The notes below the pieces were generated by a model. It made no database searches. It was not told the DNA's origin and saw nothing but the letters and a program-made list of their open reading frames with translations. Both the position numbers and the translations under genes were made by a program. Positions 1 through 11,394 of a DNA stretch of 64,000 nt are shown one piece after another (position 1 is the first letter of the stretch; every line of letters starts with the position of its first letter). Source of the stretch: Apricaphanius iberus (lineage: Eukaryota; Chordata; Actinopteri; Cyprinodontiformes; Aphaniidae). The stretch covers positions 62,001-126,000 of the forward strand of contig JAPXFQ010002422.1 in assembly GCA_028564705.1 (NCBI GenBank). Reading direction: 5' to 3'.

Positions 1-578
1 CAGAAAAATCCACGAATACTGAAGCGTGGCGTGTCCACTGTGCTAGTGCTAGTGTGTAAACTACACCCACAGTGACCCAAACACACGATGATGAACAGTG
101 GACAGGCTGGGGTTAGGTGCCTTGCTCAGTTGCACTTCGACATTAGGCAGTGGAAACGAATCTGTCGTATGATAAAAATATGACTATTCTATCCACTGAC
201 CCACAATCCTCTCCATATAGGACGTCTCGCTCTGCAAGTATGCCCTGCAACCATCGCTGATATAACTTCCTGCACTATTCTTTTTGCAATTTTCGCTCCG
301 ATTACTAACTGAGGGGTAGTTATTCTAAATGGCGGAGCTGCCTTTTATCATGTCGCTGACATGTGTAAAACCACATAATGGTCACAGGGCAGGCATGTGG
401 CTACAAAAAAAGGCAGGAAATGACATATTGCGCTTCGGCGTGAGGAAACGAGTTTCAGGAAACTGCAGTCACAGTGGTCCAGCCAGAAATGATCGGCGAG
501 TTCTGCCGGGGGGGCTCTACGCAGGTCCGAACGCAGCAGCTGTGTGAGCGTGTGTGCATGGCCGACTCAGTTTCTCAC
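1..578. other. abr intron downstream of exon 3: no feature recognised
   Basis: This is intron sequence 3' of the DH exon in the sense of transcription. No exon, RNA gene or repeat family seen elsewhere in the window was identified here. The short frames present are not coding-like. Confidence 0.5.
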
Positions 579-677
579 CAGCAGCAGGGCCTCCAGTTGG
601 TTGATGTAGATCTCTTCGCTGGCCAAGAAACCAGACAGCACCAGTTTCTTCATCTCCAGCCCTTTCTCAACATCTCC
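579..677 (-). CDS. abr: abr coding exon 3, start of Dbl-homology (RhoGEF) domain
   Basis: The exon is 99 nt (33 codons, phase 0 at both ends). It begins after a pyrimidine-rich acceptor ending in TTGCAG and stops before a GTGAGA donor. The translation starts [11 protein letters not shown], runs through [20 protein letters not shown] and ends LL. This is the opening helix of the DH domain. The residues [12 protein letters not shown] point to ABR; BCR has GILASEETYLSH at this place (recalled). The next exon, expected to begin PMKPLKA, is not in the window. Both the long leader exon at 18900 and the acidic leader exon at 8329 end in phase 0 and can splice to this acceptor, so it is probably the first exon shared by those isoforms. 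Confidence 0.96.
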
Positions 678-1155
678 CTGCAAGACAATACACAACGCTT
701 TAGACAACGGCAGAACGCACACAAAGTACACTCAAACACCGCGTTTCCTGTATGATGGCAGAGCAGTTACAACGCTGGGTGAACATGAGAAAAAAAAAGA
801 AAAAAAGCACACATTGGATAAATAAAAAAAGACAGGAATCAGAGGAACTTCAGCAGTGAGAAGATTACCTCGTCTGAAAGCCTCTGAGTAACTCAGCTGA
901 CTCCTGTAGCTTTCAGGCTGGAGCCCCATTTGAAGGTCAGCATCAAATATACACTATAATTGGGTTCGAGGTAACAATGACATCCTTTCTATTTGCATCT
1001 ATTGTGCAGAAAATCATATATTACACAAATTATATAAATTATAGTGATGGAAATAAAGAAAAAAGAAAATGGGGGTAAAGAAATAACACTTTGATGAAAG
1101 ATCTCTCTGGATCATCCTGACAGTGTGCCTCAGGGTGCAAATAATGGAATTGTCA

Positions 1156-1384
1156 CAGGTTAGGGGCATGGTCCCACCTTTCTCATCTCTGATTGGCCAG
1201 CCTGGTTTATTTATTACTAATCCTATCATTCGAGAAGCATTACCTAAACCTAACCTGACTATTTCCCTAATCCGAATATTCGAGGAACAATGCCTAAACC
1301 TAATGCGATCCATCATTTTCTTTGAACAATTAGGACTAGCACTCAATCATAATCCACAGGAGGTGGGACCTTACCCCTAACCTG
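1156..1384. mobile_element. 229-bp MITE with 24-bp terminal inverted repeats
   Basis: The left end (1156-1179) begins CAGGTTAGGGG and the right end (1361-1384) is its inverse, matching at 22 of 24 positions by eye. Inside is a roughly 50-bp tandem duplication (about 1211-1260 and 1261-1310), each unit carrying ATTCGAG and CCTAAACCTAA. There is no coding capacity. A target duplication was not resolved (flanks TTGTCA and TTGACT), so the superfamily is open. Confidence 0.75.
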
Positions 1385-1640
1385 TTGACTGAACATAGTG
1401 TAAACTGCTTTGTGCTCCTCTGGCTGAAAAAGCACTATTCCAAAGCAGACCCCTTACCATTCAGAGTCCTGGGTCTACGCTTATGCTCTTTTCTGTTTAA
1501 CTCAGCCAGGATTTAGGTGTAGACGGTTATGGAGGAAGGTTAATTGTGTCTGGTTATACATTTTTGTTCTGATTTGGCTATATTTTAGGTTATTAATTTA
1601 TGTACAGTTTAGGACCATACTTATATTGAAAGGTGTCATT

Positions 1641-2780
1641 TTGTATAGAGTATAGAACTGACTAGAGATTTGATTAGATTTTGTTTTTGTAAATACAACA
1701 GTACAAGCAGACATAGCCAGAGTGGAACACCTTAAAACCAATTAAAAGTCAGTTTATTGTTTAGAAATGATTAATTAATAATTTGCCCATATTTGAAAAA
1801 AATAAAAACATGCTTAAATCACTTTGAAGTTGCTTTGATATTTTGACAGCCTTGTCTACTAGCTCTATTTGAATGCAGCATTGGCCAGGTGTTGGGAAAG
1901 TCTCTTCATCAACGGGGATGCTATCCAACTTGTTTTATACAAATTAGGAGTTTGGGCTAATTGGATCCTACTGTTATACTGTTAACCGGAGGTGGGTAGA
2001 AACTAGTTAAATTTACTCAAATTACTTTTTGGAAAGAAAAAAAATCTATACAAAGTACTTTACTTTAATTTTATGAATTATTGCTACTCATACTTGAGTA
2101 AAATTTCCAGATGCTCTACCTACTTTGAGCAACCTCACTGAATGAAGAATGATCATGTTTTAACAAAAACTATGCCAGAATGGTTGAGGTCAAGTGCTGA
2201 AAACGGTGAATTTGCACATAACTGTATATTTTTTGTGTGTCTGCTGACATAATTTTAAAGATGCTATATCAGATGTTACTCAGTACTCATGTAGCCTTTT
2301 TACCAAATACATTTTTTCTCTTTAGTAATTTTTTGAATGCCTACTTTTGACTTTCATTTGAGTAAATTTCTGGGTAGCTAACCACCTCTGCTGGTAGCCA
2401 TGTGGACATCAACTGGTTATTCTATAGTATCAGTGATGTTTACATCAAACTTCACATTGTTTCAGGTGAGTCATTGAGTTCAGTGTTGAGCGTGCTATGG
2501 ACCTTATTGCTGTTAACGATAAAGTTCTGGCTCGGTCATCTTTTTTCATCTACTGTAGTTGCATGACAAATCATAAAGGTTCCCAAATACATAAGTTTAG
2601 TAATAAGTGTGAGTCCTTTTTGTCTTGATTAGGTGTCACTTTTTAAATGAACTTCGCTCTTTGAGTTCTGCACACAAACAGTCTTCATGTGTTCACGTAG
2701 AAAACAGCAGGATTTATTCAGTACATGTGTGTACAGACACGAAAGGGCCGTAGTGAAAAATCTAAATATGTGCACTAAAA
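1641..2780 (+). repeat. Dispersed repeat family A, copy 1 (interrupted)
   Basis: This copy shares an ordered series of blocks with four others in the window: a TATAGAACTGA block, a TACAAGC-GACA-AGCCAGAG block, TTTGGGCT-ATTGGAT-CTACT, TAGCCATGTGGACATCA, a TTTCAGGTGAGTCA block, a TGG-CC-TATTGCTGTT block and, at its end, a stretch ending in TGTGCAC. It is split by an inserted element at 1987-2390. Probably a non-autonomous DNA transposon; no coding sequence. Confidence 0.7.
1987..2390. mobile_element. 404-bp hAT-like MITE inserted in family A copy 1
   Basis: The ends are CGGAGGTGGGTAG and, inverted, CAGAGGTGGTTAG, the start of a widespread fish hAT-type element. The flanks CTGTTAAC and CTGGTAGC agree at 6 of 8 positions, consistent with an aged 8-bp target duplication. 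Removing it restores the family A order (CTACTG then GTAGCCATG). Confidence 0.65.
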
Positions 2781-5700
2781 AACACTCTTCCTATTGGCAG
2801 TTATTTACATCTGCTGACCCCAGAATGCCACTCTTTGCTCTATTCCTCTAATGTTTAAATTTGCAATGTTAGACAGAAAAGACTAAAACTGTCCCTTCAC
2901 GAAAAACAAAACAACAAAAAAACTAATTTGTTCCAATATTGTAGTCACTATATGTGGAATGCAAGATGGCCTGGTGGGCAGTTACAGCTCAATGTTATCC
3001 CACCCACTATCAGTTACGATTATTTTTATAGCTCCACGATGTGTATTTAAAACAGTTAAAGTTTTAGTTTGGTCTTTTTGTGTGTGCTAAACAATGAGCT
3101 CCACTCCAAATTTTGTTGTATATAAATGAAGAGCAATGAAAATAAAGGTCTTCTTTGTGGTTTTGTCCGTCTTTTCCAGGCAACTGACCTTCAAGAACAC
3201 AATTTGACAGCGTTTCATCAACCTGGTTTAGGCCTCTTTCCCCTCTTTTTGTTATATATTCCGTGACCAGTGAGTGGGTAGCAGAGCCTGCCCGTGCTTG
3301 AATAAAACGCTGATTTTTTCTTTATACCAAAAATAATAAAATAAAAATAATAAAAAAATATTTCAAAATTTATGTGTTTTCTTTCAGATGTCAAAGATAA
3401 ATATTTAAGAATTTATGGTGAGTCGATTTGTTTCGCTCATCGGCGTTGTCTGATTGAGGACGTATTTCCACCTTGTTCCACCTCGTTCTAAGGTGTACAT
3501 GCACAGTAATTCTTCTTCAATAAAAGAGATATGACGACTTGGGGCGCAGGAGAGCTGTGCTTTGAGGGAGCGAGGTTTACTGATCGCCCCCGTCCGCCGT
3601 GGTGCTGACACAAAGCAAACGTCACAGATGTCGGTCAGCAGTGTGGTTAATAAACAGGTTAAACCGCGGGAGTTGGGGATGAACAAAAAGAGACGCAAAA
3701 TGGAGGAAGAGAAAAATAATTATTAAGTTATATCACTCAAAGCAATTCTGTTTGAGAGAAAAACATAGCAGGAGAAGCTTGAGGTAAAGTAGCTCAGACC
3801 TGATCATCAGGCAAATATCAAGATAAATCAGCAGTAAAACGAGAGAAAGGAAAGCGCCATATTTATTTATGCATGTTGGCTCACTTTATAGCTTAATTAC
3901 ATTTCATAGTAAGTTACCACAGCGCTAAAAATGCGCATTATCCAGTTAAGTGTTGTTTTCAGACTTAAATTAGTGCTAATCATTAGCAGAATTAGCTGTT
4001 TAGACACGGTACTTCACAATAAGACAATTAATTCCTAATGTTCACATTGGTGATGAGTGTTATTATTTTTCAGATGAGATCACACATACTTAATCTCCGT
4101 CCTCACATTTATAATCACCCAAACCTGTATCAGCAGCTGTGTGAAAAAAATAAAGAACAGAAGAAATATAAAAGCCTTTTGTATAACCCATGTCTTCTCA
4201 TTCTCTGAATGGCTTTAAGTGGAGCTCTGGCAGTGTGAACACAGTTATCCCACACTGAACCAGTACCGCAATAGACAGCTCATTGTTTTCTCTACTAGAG
4301 CAGTCTGTGTAGCAGCAAAACTGTTGAAGCATCTGACTGAAAACCCTCTGTAGTTGTAGGATAGTCCCATTAAGAGGACGCTCAGGCTTGTCCAACATTA
4401 ATAAGAAACAGTCATCTTTACATACAGAAAAAGTTAGCCATTTAGTTTGCCTTAGCAACTGGCTAAAAGATCAACAGTTTAAAAGGGCCATGTTTGAACG
4501 TGATCGTGGAGTAAAAAAAAAAAAAAAAAATCTATTAATCTGTCCTTTATTTCATTAAAAAAAAAGAGCAACAGTGTTTGGATTTGTCCTTTTTTTACAG
4601 CAAAAATTCTATTAGATTATTAGTCATATTTACTAATGTTAATTTGTCATGATTAATTCACAGCTACCCTGTGATTTATTAAATTAAAATTTTAATTGTT
4701 TGACACCCCTAATTTCTAGCCATCATAGTCATAGCCCCCTCCCCGGAAAAATTCCACCAGTTGCCACTGGTCATAATACCATAATATCAGAAGAAGAAAA
4801 AAAAAAAGACTACACTGTGATACAAGTCGCTCTGTTCTGTGGATGTTGCGTCAGTATGCCGATAGGTTAAGCCTTTCTCAGGCTGGGTTTTATTAATCTG
4901 TTTTCACAGATCTGCTAAGAGTAACTAGTAAGCAGAAAGGATGATTAATTATTAACAGGGACAGATCCTTAGTGTGATATCAGCACAAGAGCCCTGCCCC
5001 ACAGTGGGCGGAGGGAGAAGGCCTGAGTTGGGCTCCACGTGTCAAATCAGTCTCAACTACCGGCCACCCTCTGACACTGATGTTATCTCTGAACACAGAA
5101 GGTGTGGTTGATGATGACATCAAGTTCTGATAGTCCTACAAGGTAGGATTTCTCACCTTTTTTTTTTTTTTTAAGAACACAGCTTACTGAGGGAAGCAGA
5201 TCTGAACCGAAGCTTGTTCAAGCAACGGTGGCGCTAAGAGCTGTTTCTATACGAAATCCACGATTTGGAGGTTTCTTTCTGGAATGTTGTTCCTGGCTCC
5301 GCCAAACCATGCCAAACCATGCCAAACCAGGTTGGTTCTGTCACCTTAGCAGAACATGGCAGACCGTCCGACAGACTGTAAGGTTGTTACATCATCGCGA
5401 CTGAGTCACACTTGATTTAGACATCTTACAGGACATCTCTTGACAACCCATTTTCTAACATTAGCAATAGAAGTCTCCATCTCGCTCAAGAAGAAAGGCA
5501 CGATACCGCCACCTCTGACTGGCCTTCACAGTACACCTCTACAAAGTACTTTACACACCTTACACTTTCTATTTGTCAAATTCCAACTAAAACCTTCAAT
5601 ATTTTTCTAGAAGGATATGGTGTAATAAACCAACAGAATCCCTTTTAACATTTTTTTGTATGTGGAATAAACACTAAAAAGTGCAGCATGTGTTTGTTTT

Positions 5701-6584
5701 TAGCTTTAAATATACCCCCTATGCCGGTGAATATCTCAGACAACTTCTGGAATGTTTAATGTGGGGAAGTGTTTCAGCGGTGACAGATTTCACTGCTACA
5801 TGCTCTTCACATTAGTGTGAAAAGTAACGTTTTTAACCAAGTACAGCTATTGGCAGGAGCTTTCAGAGCGAAAAACAAAATGCTGAGGAAGTAATTCCAA
5901 AAAGAGGAGCCACATCCAAAGTTTAGAAGTTATCGGCTTTAAAAAGTCAGACGAGAACCGAACAGCATATCTTTTACAAGCGGTATTGTGAGTAACCAGT
6001 AGGGGGGAGTGTTGAGCACTATTTGACCGTCTGCAAGTACACGCGTTCAACGGCGGCAAAACCAGTAGGAAAAAAAAAAAATCGAAAATAGTGGTAAATA
6101 TGTTTTATATGCCATCTACGATACTTCTGCCGTCTTTTTTTCTCTTGTTATCTGAATATTAACCAGCTAATAATCTCCTACGGTCGCTGTTTTTATTTTA
6201 CTTCTTCTTTGGCAAAATCCGATCTCAGTCTGTACTCTGCCCCCTAGTTGGGTTCTTCAGTACTACATGCAAAACCAGTAAAAGATGCAATTTGCTGCTT
6301 GCGTAAACGGGAGGTTAAAAAACATGTATACTTTCAGCCTTAGAACATCAAGAATGTCTACTACAATCATAATCATGTTAATTCTTTTCATATTCAACTG
6401 TGTCTGGAAAAATAACATGATTCAGTCCATATGACAGTAAAACGGGGTATTTAAAGCACATTTTTATATAATTCATTCTTATAAGATAATGTGGATATGA
6501 ATGGTCTTATATGCAAAAAGAAATACCGTTAAATACCGTAATACCAATATCTTTTAAAAAAATACCGTGATATGAAAATTTTGC
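2781..6584. other. abr intron: no gene recognised
   Basis: This AT-rich intron DNA has poly-A/T runs (for example 4514-4530, 5158-5172). The stretch 3400-3720 is richer in G+C and may be an old transposon piece, but no end or domain could be fixed. The last 60 bases (ATACCGT repeats, 6525-6584) look like the inner part of the hAT-like element whose right end is at 7604. Confidence 0.4.
5301..5330. repeat. Short tandem repeat, 10-bp unit x3
   Basis: The unit GCCAAACCAT is repeated three times, the last with one change. No function is apparent. Confidence 0.85.
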
Positions 6585-6592
6585 CATACCGC

Positions 6593-7587
6593 TAGGGCTG
6601 CACGATTATGACCAAAACAATAATCACGGTTATTTTGATCAATATTGTAATCATAATTATTAATCACGATCATTCTTCCAGTCCTGTAAAATATATTTTT
6701 TTGCACCAATTATAAACATATAATCTTGTAAAAAAAATTGTGAAAAATAAAACTTTAGATTAGAATAATGATAAATAATGCAAAAAAACAAACAAAAACA
6801 AACTCCAGTACAATCCTTAGTATTTACTATATGCTACGTAGCAACTATTACTCGCCCGTTAATGTAGTAAATATGCGTAGCAAATAATCGCGTAATAGGC
6901 ATGAAAACAGACATACTGCTCCACCATTTTGCATGTCCTTTGACCTGTTCTGTTGACGCAGATGATTACGTTACGTTCGCCTGTGGTCCCGCCATACTCT
7001 AGCCGTTATTTTGTCTGGTAGGCTATGACTTAACAACTTAAATGTTTAATCAATCAAAAAACAATTACAGTAATCAGTAACATCGCTTCATGTACATTTA
7101 TCCGCCGAAACTGCGGCGGTGTAAATGGCTGACAGTTCGTCTGTAGCCATTTTTAGCTAGGTCCTTCTTCTTCTACGATTTAGGGGCGTCCGCTGCATTG
7201 TGGGATAGCGTAGCATCCACCGGCTGCTTATTGTGGCGGTAGTACACTTTCGGGAACCTTCGGCTTACTAGTCAGATCCATAATGGAGATTTGGATCTAC
7301 TACATTGCTAAAATACTCCTTTTCACCTGCTACGTAGCAAGCTTAGTGCAGCCATTATGAATGCTGAGTGGCATGTGCGCGGTTTTTATTTAGTCAGCTT
7401 AATGAAGCTTTAGCCATGCGTTTGCCCCCCCGGTGGCTCGTAAACTGTTGATTGAGTTGATGTGTAATAAAGAAGAAAGCAGAAGAGCTCACATTTTGAA
7501 TGTAAATATCGTTGACGATCAGGTTCATTTAATTGTGGCTACCAAAATCGTGATCACGATCAAAATCCGATTAATTGTGCAGCCCTA
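6593..7587. mobile_element. 995-bp hAT non-autonomous element with perfect 8-bp target duplication
   Basis: The ends are TAGGGCTGCACGATTA and, inverted, TAGGGCTGCACAATTA. The 8-bp direct repeat CATACCGC flanks both sides (6585-6592 and 7588-7595), diagnostic of hAT insertion. No transposase was found inside. The target site is itself the end of another hAT-like element that finishes CCCAGCCCTA at 7604. Confidence 0.9.
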
Positions 7588-7604
7588 CATACCGCCCAGC
7601 CCTA
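7588..7604. mobile_element. Right terminus of an older hAT-like element
   Basis: The sequence resumes after the nested element and ends CCGCCCAGCCCTA, a typical hAT-MITE terminus. The matching ATACCGTGATATG sequence lies at 6561-6592 on the other side of the insertion. The left end was not located. Confidence 0.55.
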
Positions 7605-8146
7605 GTTCACAGATTAGTGGTTCAAAGCTTTTTTTCTTCTTTTGAGGTAAAGGGGGCTGAACACAAATGCACGCCACACCTTTCAGATTTTTATTTGTAA
7701 ATACAAAAGTAGTTCATGTTGGTCTACAACATTAAATCTCAGTGCAGGAGATGTGCGAAGTTCACCATTTCACTGTTAAACACATCACAGAGAGTTAGAG
7801 GGAAGAAAAAAGACAGGAGGAAGAGTTTTTTTCCCTCTGCTGTACAAAGAGCTACTGTGTAGCAAGGTCAAGATGAGAAATCCAGAAAGTGAGGAAATGT
7901 TCTTGATTTTTTTTTTTCTTTTCACCAAAGCTAGGAAGGATTCACCATGCTTTCCATTTTGTTTCTTCTGTCCTCATTGGTTGAGGTAACAGAGCTGATA
8001 CTGTGGCAGAGAGCAGTGGAGGGCAGTTCATCTGCAGACTTGAGTTCACGCGCAGAGACAGAAGTTAGCACAGGCAGCAGAAATCCAAAGCGCTCAGAGA
8101 GAGCAGCAGAGTGAAGAAACATGTGCTACGGAAAAGCTGCTTCATT

Positions 8147-8172
8147 ACACACACACACACACACACACACAC
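8147..8172. repeat. (AC)n microsatellite
   Basis: A pure AC dinucleotide run of 13 units, directly 3' of the alternative abr exon on the minus strand. Confidence 0.97.
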
Positions 8173-8328
8173 GATGCAGCACAGATGGCTCACATAAATA
8201 AACATATTGACGGCACATCATAAGAGGACTCCAGTTACGCCTTTCAGCTCGTCTATCAGCGGATCAGCTTTCAAGGCTGTTCAGAGTGTTTGGACCCCCA
8301 GCATCCGGCTGTCCAGCCCCTGCCTCAC

Positions 8329-8451
8329 CTTGAACCGTCTATGCAGCGGATTGATGGGGTCCAGCTCCCCATCTCCGTATTCAAACACCTCCTCTTCCTC
8401 CTCCAGCACCTTGTCTAAGTAGCCCAGCACTTCCTCCTCGTCCTCCTCCAT
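8329..8451 (-). CDS. abr: abr alternative first coding exon (acidic N-terminus)
   Basis: There are 41 codons from an ATG at 8451 in a good initiation context (GAACCATGG) to a consensus donor AAG|GTGAGG, leaving phase 0. The peptide starts MEEDEEEVLGYLDKVLEEEE, continues EVFEYGDGELDPINPLHRRF and ends in K. It joins in frame to GDVEKGLEM of the 579-677 exon. As I recall, a human ABR isoform starts with a similar acidic stretch (MEEEEEAIG-LDKVLEDED) spliced to the same place, which is why I call it an alternative start and not a chance frame. No in-frame exon is needed upstream. The DNA just upstream on the minus strand (8460-8900) is GC-rich with C/G runs, as expected of a separate promoter. 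This isoform would lack the PYIDESPTMSPQL leader. Confidence 0.82.
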
Positions 8452-8900
8452 GGTTCCCTTCCTCTCCTGTTTGCTCTCTCACCACCTCCTCTCCTCTTTC
8501 CGATTCTACTTCCCTCCTTCAGGGCCCGCCTGGACACATCAGGATTTTTCCCTTTCGGAGCAAAGTCGTCTGGACGCCGAGAAAGAGAGAGAGAGACGTA
8601 GAGGGAGAAAGGGAGAGAGCCCCGCCTACGCAATCCCCCCCCCCCGCCCCCACCCCCGGCCTTCCTCTCGTGGTGCTTCCTGGTGTTTCTGTGTGTTCAG
8701 TGTGTGTTGCAGTTCCACCTCGGTCGATGTGGTCGGCCCCTCCTCTCTGCGTGCACCCCTCCCCTCACAACAAACGCTGTCCAGCCACTTCCTGGAGGGC
8801 TACACAGGCCGTCTCTTTCAGAGCGACAGTGGGACACTCTTTATTTCTTCTTCATTTTAGCCTTCCGCTCTCATCAGTCAAAAACTACTTCCTCATCATA
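8452..8900 (-). promoter_or_regulatory. Putative GC-rich promoter / 5' UTR of the acidic-start abr isoform
   Basis: The block immediately upstream (minus sense) of the alternative first exon is clearly richer in G+C than the flanking intron. It includes CCCCGCC at about 8619 and a long C-rich run with CGCCCC at 8634-8658, which read as GC-box (Sp1-type) sequence on the minus strand. No TATA box is obvious. The transcription start cannot be placed from sequence alone. Open frames that cross this block on either strand are low-complexity and look accidental. Confidence 0.45.
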
Positions 8901-10973
8901 AACCCGGGTTCTGCCTTTCTCACACGAGTCCACGCTACAGTTTTTCTTTTCCCCGGTCGTTGTCTCCCTTATTGATCAGCTCAGAGCCGTCCACGCTGGC
9001 CCATAAACAAGTGGCTCTATTTACAGCTCAGATACTTGTGCGGTAAGTGCTGCACGTACGGCTTTAAAGATGCTATCCAGTGATGTATTTTTGTCGCACC
9101 AACAAATGCTCACTGACAATAAAAACACAGCTGGGTAGTGAACCATTGGCAGAATTTGACATAAAATGTTATACATCACACTGAAAGGGGGAAAAAATAA
9201 AAGCAGGTTCTTCTTTGTGTTTATTTGCTTTGATGATGTCACAAGAGGCGTTGGTAAAAACTGTGGAGATGAGGGACTTTTGGTAGACTTTAGCAAACAT
9301 TCGGATGCTTTTAATTTCATATAAGGTTCATCCTCACGTCTTTTGTGCCACGTTGCACTGTTGTGAGCCCAAAATCATGATTCTGGATGACGAAACTGAA
9401 GCAAATATTAACATTTGATCTTTAATTCCACATTTAATCTTTCCGTCTGATAGGCTTTTGTAAAAGTTACATTTAAAACTTTTAAATATGTATTAAGTTT
9501 GCTGCTGTATAAACTGTGAATTTAAACTCAAATTGAAGGGTTTCCATCAAAACTTTGCAGTTTTCCTCAACTCAAAAAAACATTCCTCCACAAATACATC
9601 TTGTACAGTTTTTTATTATCTTGCATATTTCCTTAAACAGCATTATTTTTTGTAAGTTGAAAATGTCCCCCTTACTTTAAAGGCTCTTATTCTTACCCTC
9701 TGTTTTTATATATATATATATGTATTATGTTTAAATATGCTCGCTTACAGTTATCTTTAACTTGCTGCTGGTATACCTGAATTTCCCCCCAGTGAGACAC
9801 TAAAGGACATTTCTACTCTTCTGTGTAAATTAGCCGACACGTTAATGAGCAAGTTAAATATAACTTTGCCAGCTTAAGTTAATCAATTTTAATTTTTTGT
9901 CGTCAAGGACATAGGTAGTACGAGTTTTTACACCAAGTCCACATCGCTTCAACGCCTTGCTACAGTATACTATAGTGACTTGTTTTAGCCCTGGATTAAA
10001 ATAATGCTTAAACGCAAATTGCTTTAAACATACAGTACTTGATACGTTGGAATTTTTATTGCAGTTTTTGGTATTAAGAAAATAAATAAATTGTGCTTTG
10101 AAAAATTATATGAAAGACTAAGAAAATCCTTGTTATCTATGGACTGGATATCCAAAGATGTAGTTTTGTCAAAATATTATTATTATTAACAGCGGAATTC
10201 CACACACAAATCGTAGGCAAACAGTTGGCAAATAAAAGATGAAAAACAAAACAATAAAAACAGACAAACACGTTTAGCTGCAGAGGAATCAATCATAGTT
10301 AAACAAAAATTAAAGGATAAATCTTAATAAAAACATCAACAACAAAAAAAACAAACAAAAAACTGACAAACAAAAAAAAGCTTTCAAAATAAGTGATCAG
10401 TTCCTGATGGTTAATGAAATCGCAACTGAAGCACTGAAGGTTGTTTTACAAAGGCAGATTTCAAAGTAATTAAACAAGAAGCTCCATTAAAATAGCAACA
10501 AAAAAAATTACCCTTGAGATGTTTTATAGCTGATCCTAAGTTTCTGAAAATCTGTAGTAATGGTGTTATAGAAAAAACTCTGGTGGGTTCGTGAAAACTA
10601 TTGTGCGTTTATGAATAATATTACTAATAATTAGAGTTCAAATTAGGACTATTCATATTGTGTGTTTCAGTGAATGAGGACTGGAAGATCATGACGGCTC
10701 ACTGTTAAATTTAAGGTGCTAAGGTGTAAAACCGTCAACCACAGAGATGTGTTAGCTTTCTGCTTTCGCTCCACTTTACAAGCAATCAGGCTGACGTTTT
10801 TTTTCCTTCAGCTGACGTCATGAATGTCAGCCCTCGCTTTTTTAAGCAAGCACTGGGAAGTCTAATTGTTAGCCACTTGTGTGTTTATACTATCGTTACA
10901 TTTCTATGATATATTTTTTATATTATATTCATCAAATTCAGCACAATTTTCAGGCACTAATGTGAAGGGGAAG
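8901..10973. other. abr intron: no gene recognised
   Basis: AT-rich intron sequence with a short TA run near 9711-9721 and A-rich tracts at 10200-10380. No exon-like frame with splice sites and no repeat shared with the rest of the window was recognised. Confidence 0.5.
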
Positions 10974-11386
10974 TAGGGATGTGTATCGCCAAGAATCTGG
11001 CGATGCGATATGTATCCCGATACAGAGGGAAGGATATGATATATTGCAATATATCACGATTCGATTAGTAATACTATATATTGCAATTTTCAAAACTGAA
11101 TTTAGATGTAGAAAACATGTCATTACATCCTAACCACTCCAATCTGTTTCATCCAGAACACATCCAGCTTAATCACTAGTTCTAGTTGATCCACTGGAAC
11201 GAAGGAGGTAAAAAAAGCCACCGAATACCAGTCGTACTTTCAATCTTACTGCCAAAATGATTGTGGTGTGTCAGAGTTTCATTGAAATTCTTTTTTTTTT
11301 TTTTTATGATTCTTTGCTTTTAAATTTCAATATCATGACATAAATATCGCAATATTTTGGTATATCAATATTTTCTTACATCCCTT
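10974..11386. mobile_element. 413-bp hAT MITE with 8-bp target duplication
   Basis: It starts TAGGGATGTGTATCGCC and ends ACATCCCTT. The flanking AGGGGAAG is present at 10966-10973 and 11387-11394. The interior is rich in ATATCG/CGATAT motifs, and there is no coding potential. Confidence 0.88.
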
Positions 11387-11394
11387 AGGGGAAG

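Noticed and set aside
678..8328. Search for further abr exons between the acidic exon and the DH exon
   Set aside because: The two known exons already join in phase, and no extra segment with both splice sites and ABR-like sequence was found.
8450..8860. 136-codon plus-strand frame over the alternative abr exon
   Set aside because: It is the antisense shadow of the real minus-strand exon and of the GC-rich upstream block; the peptide is low-complexity.
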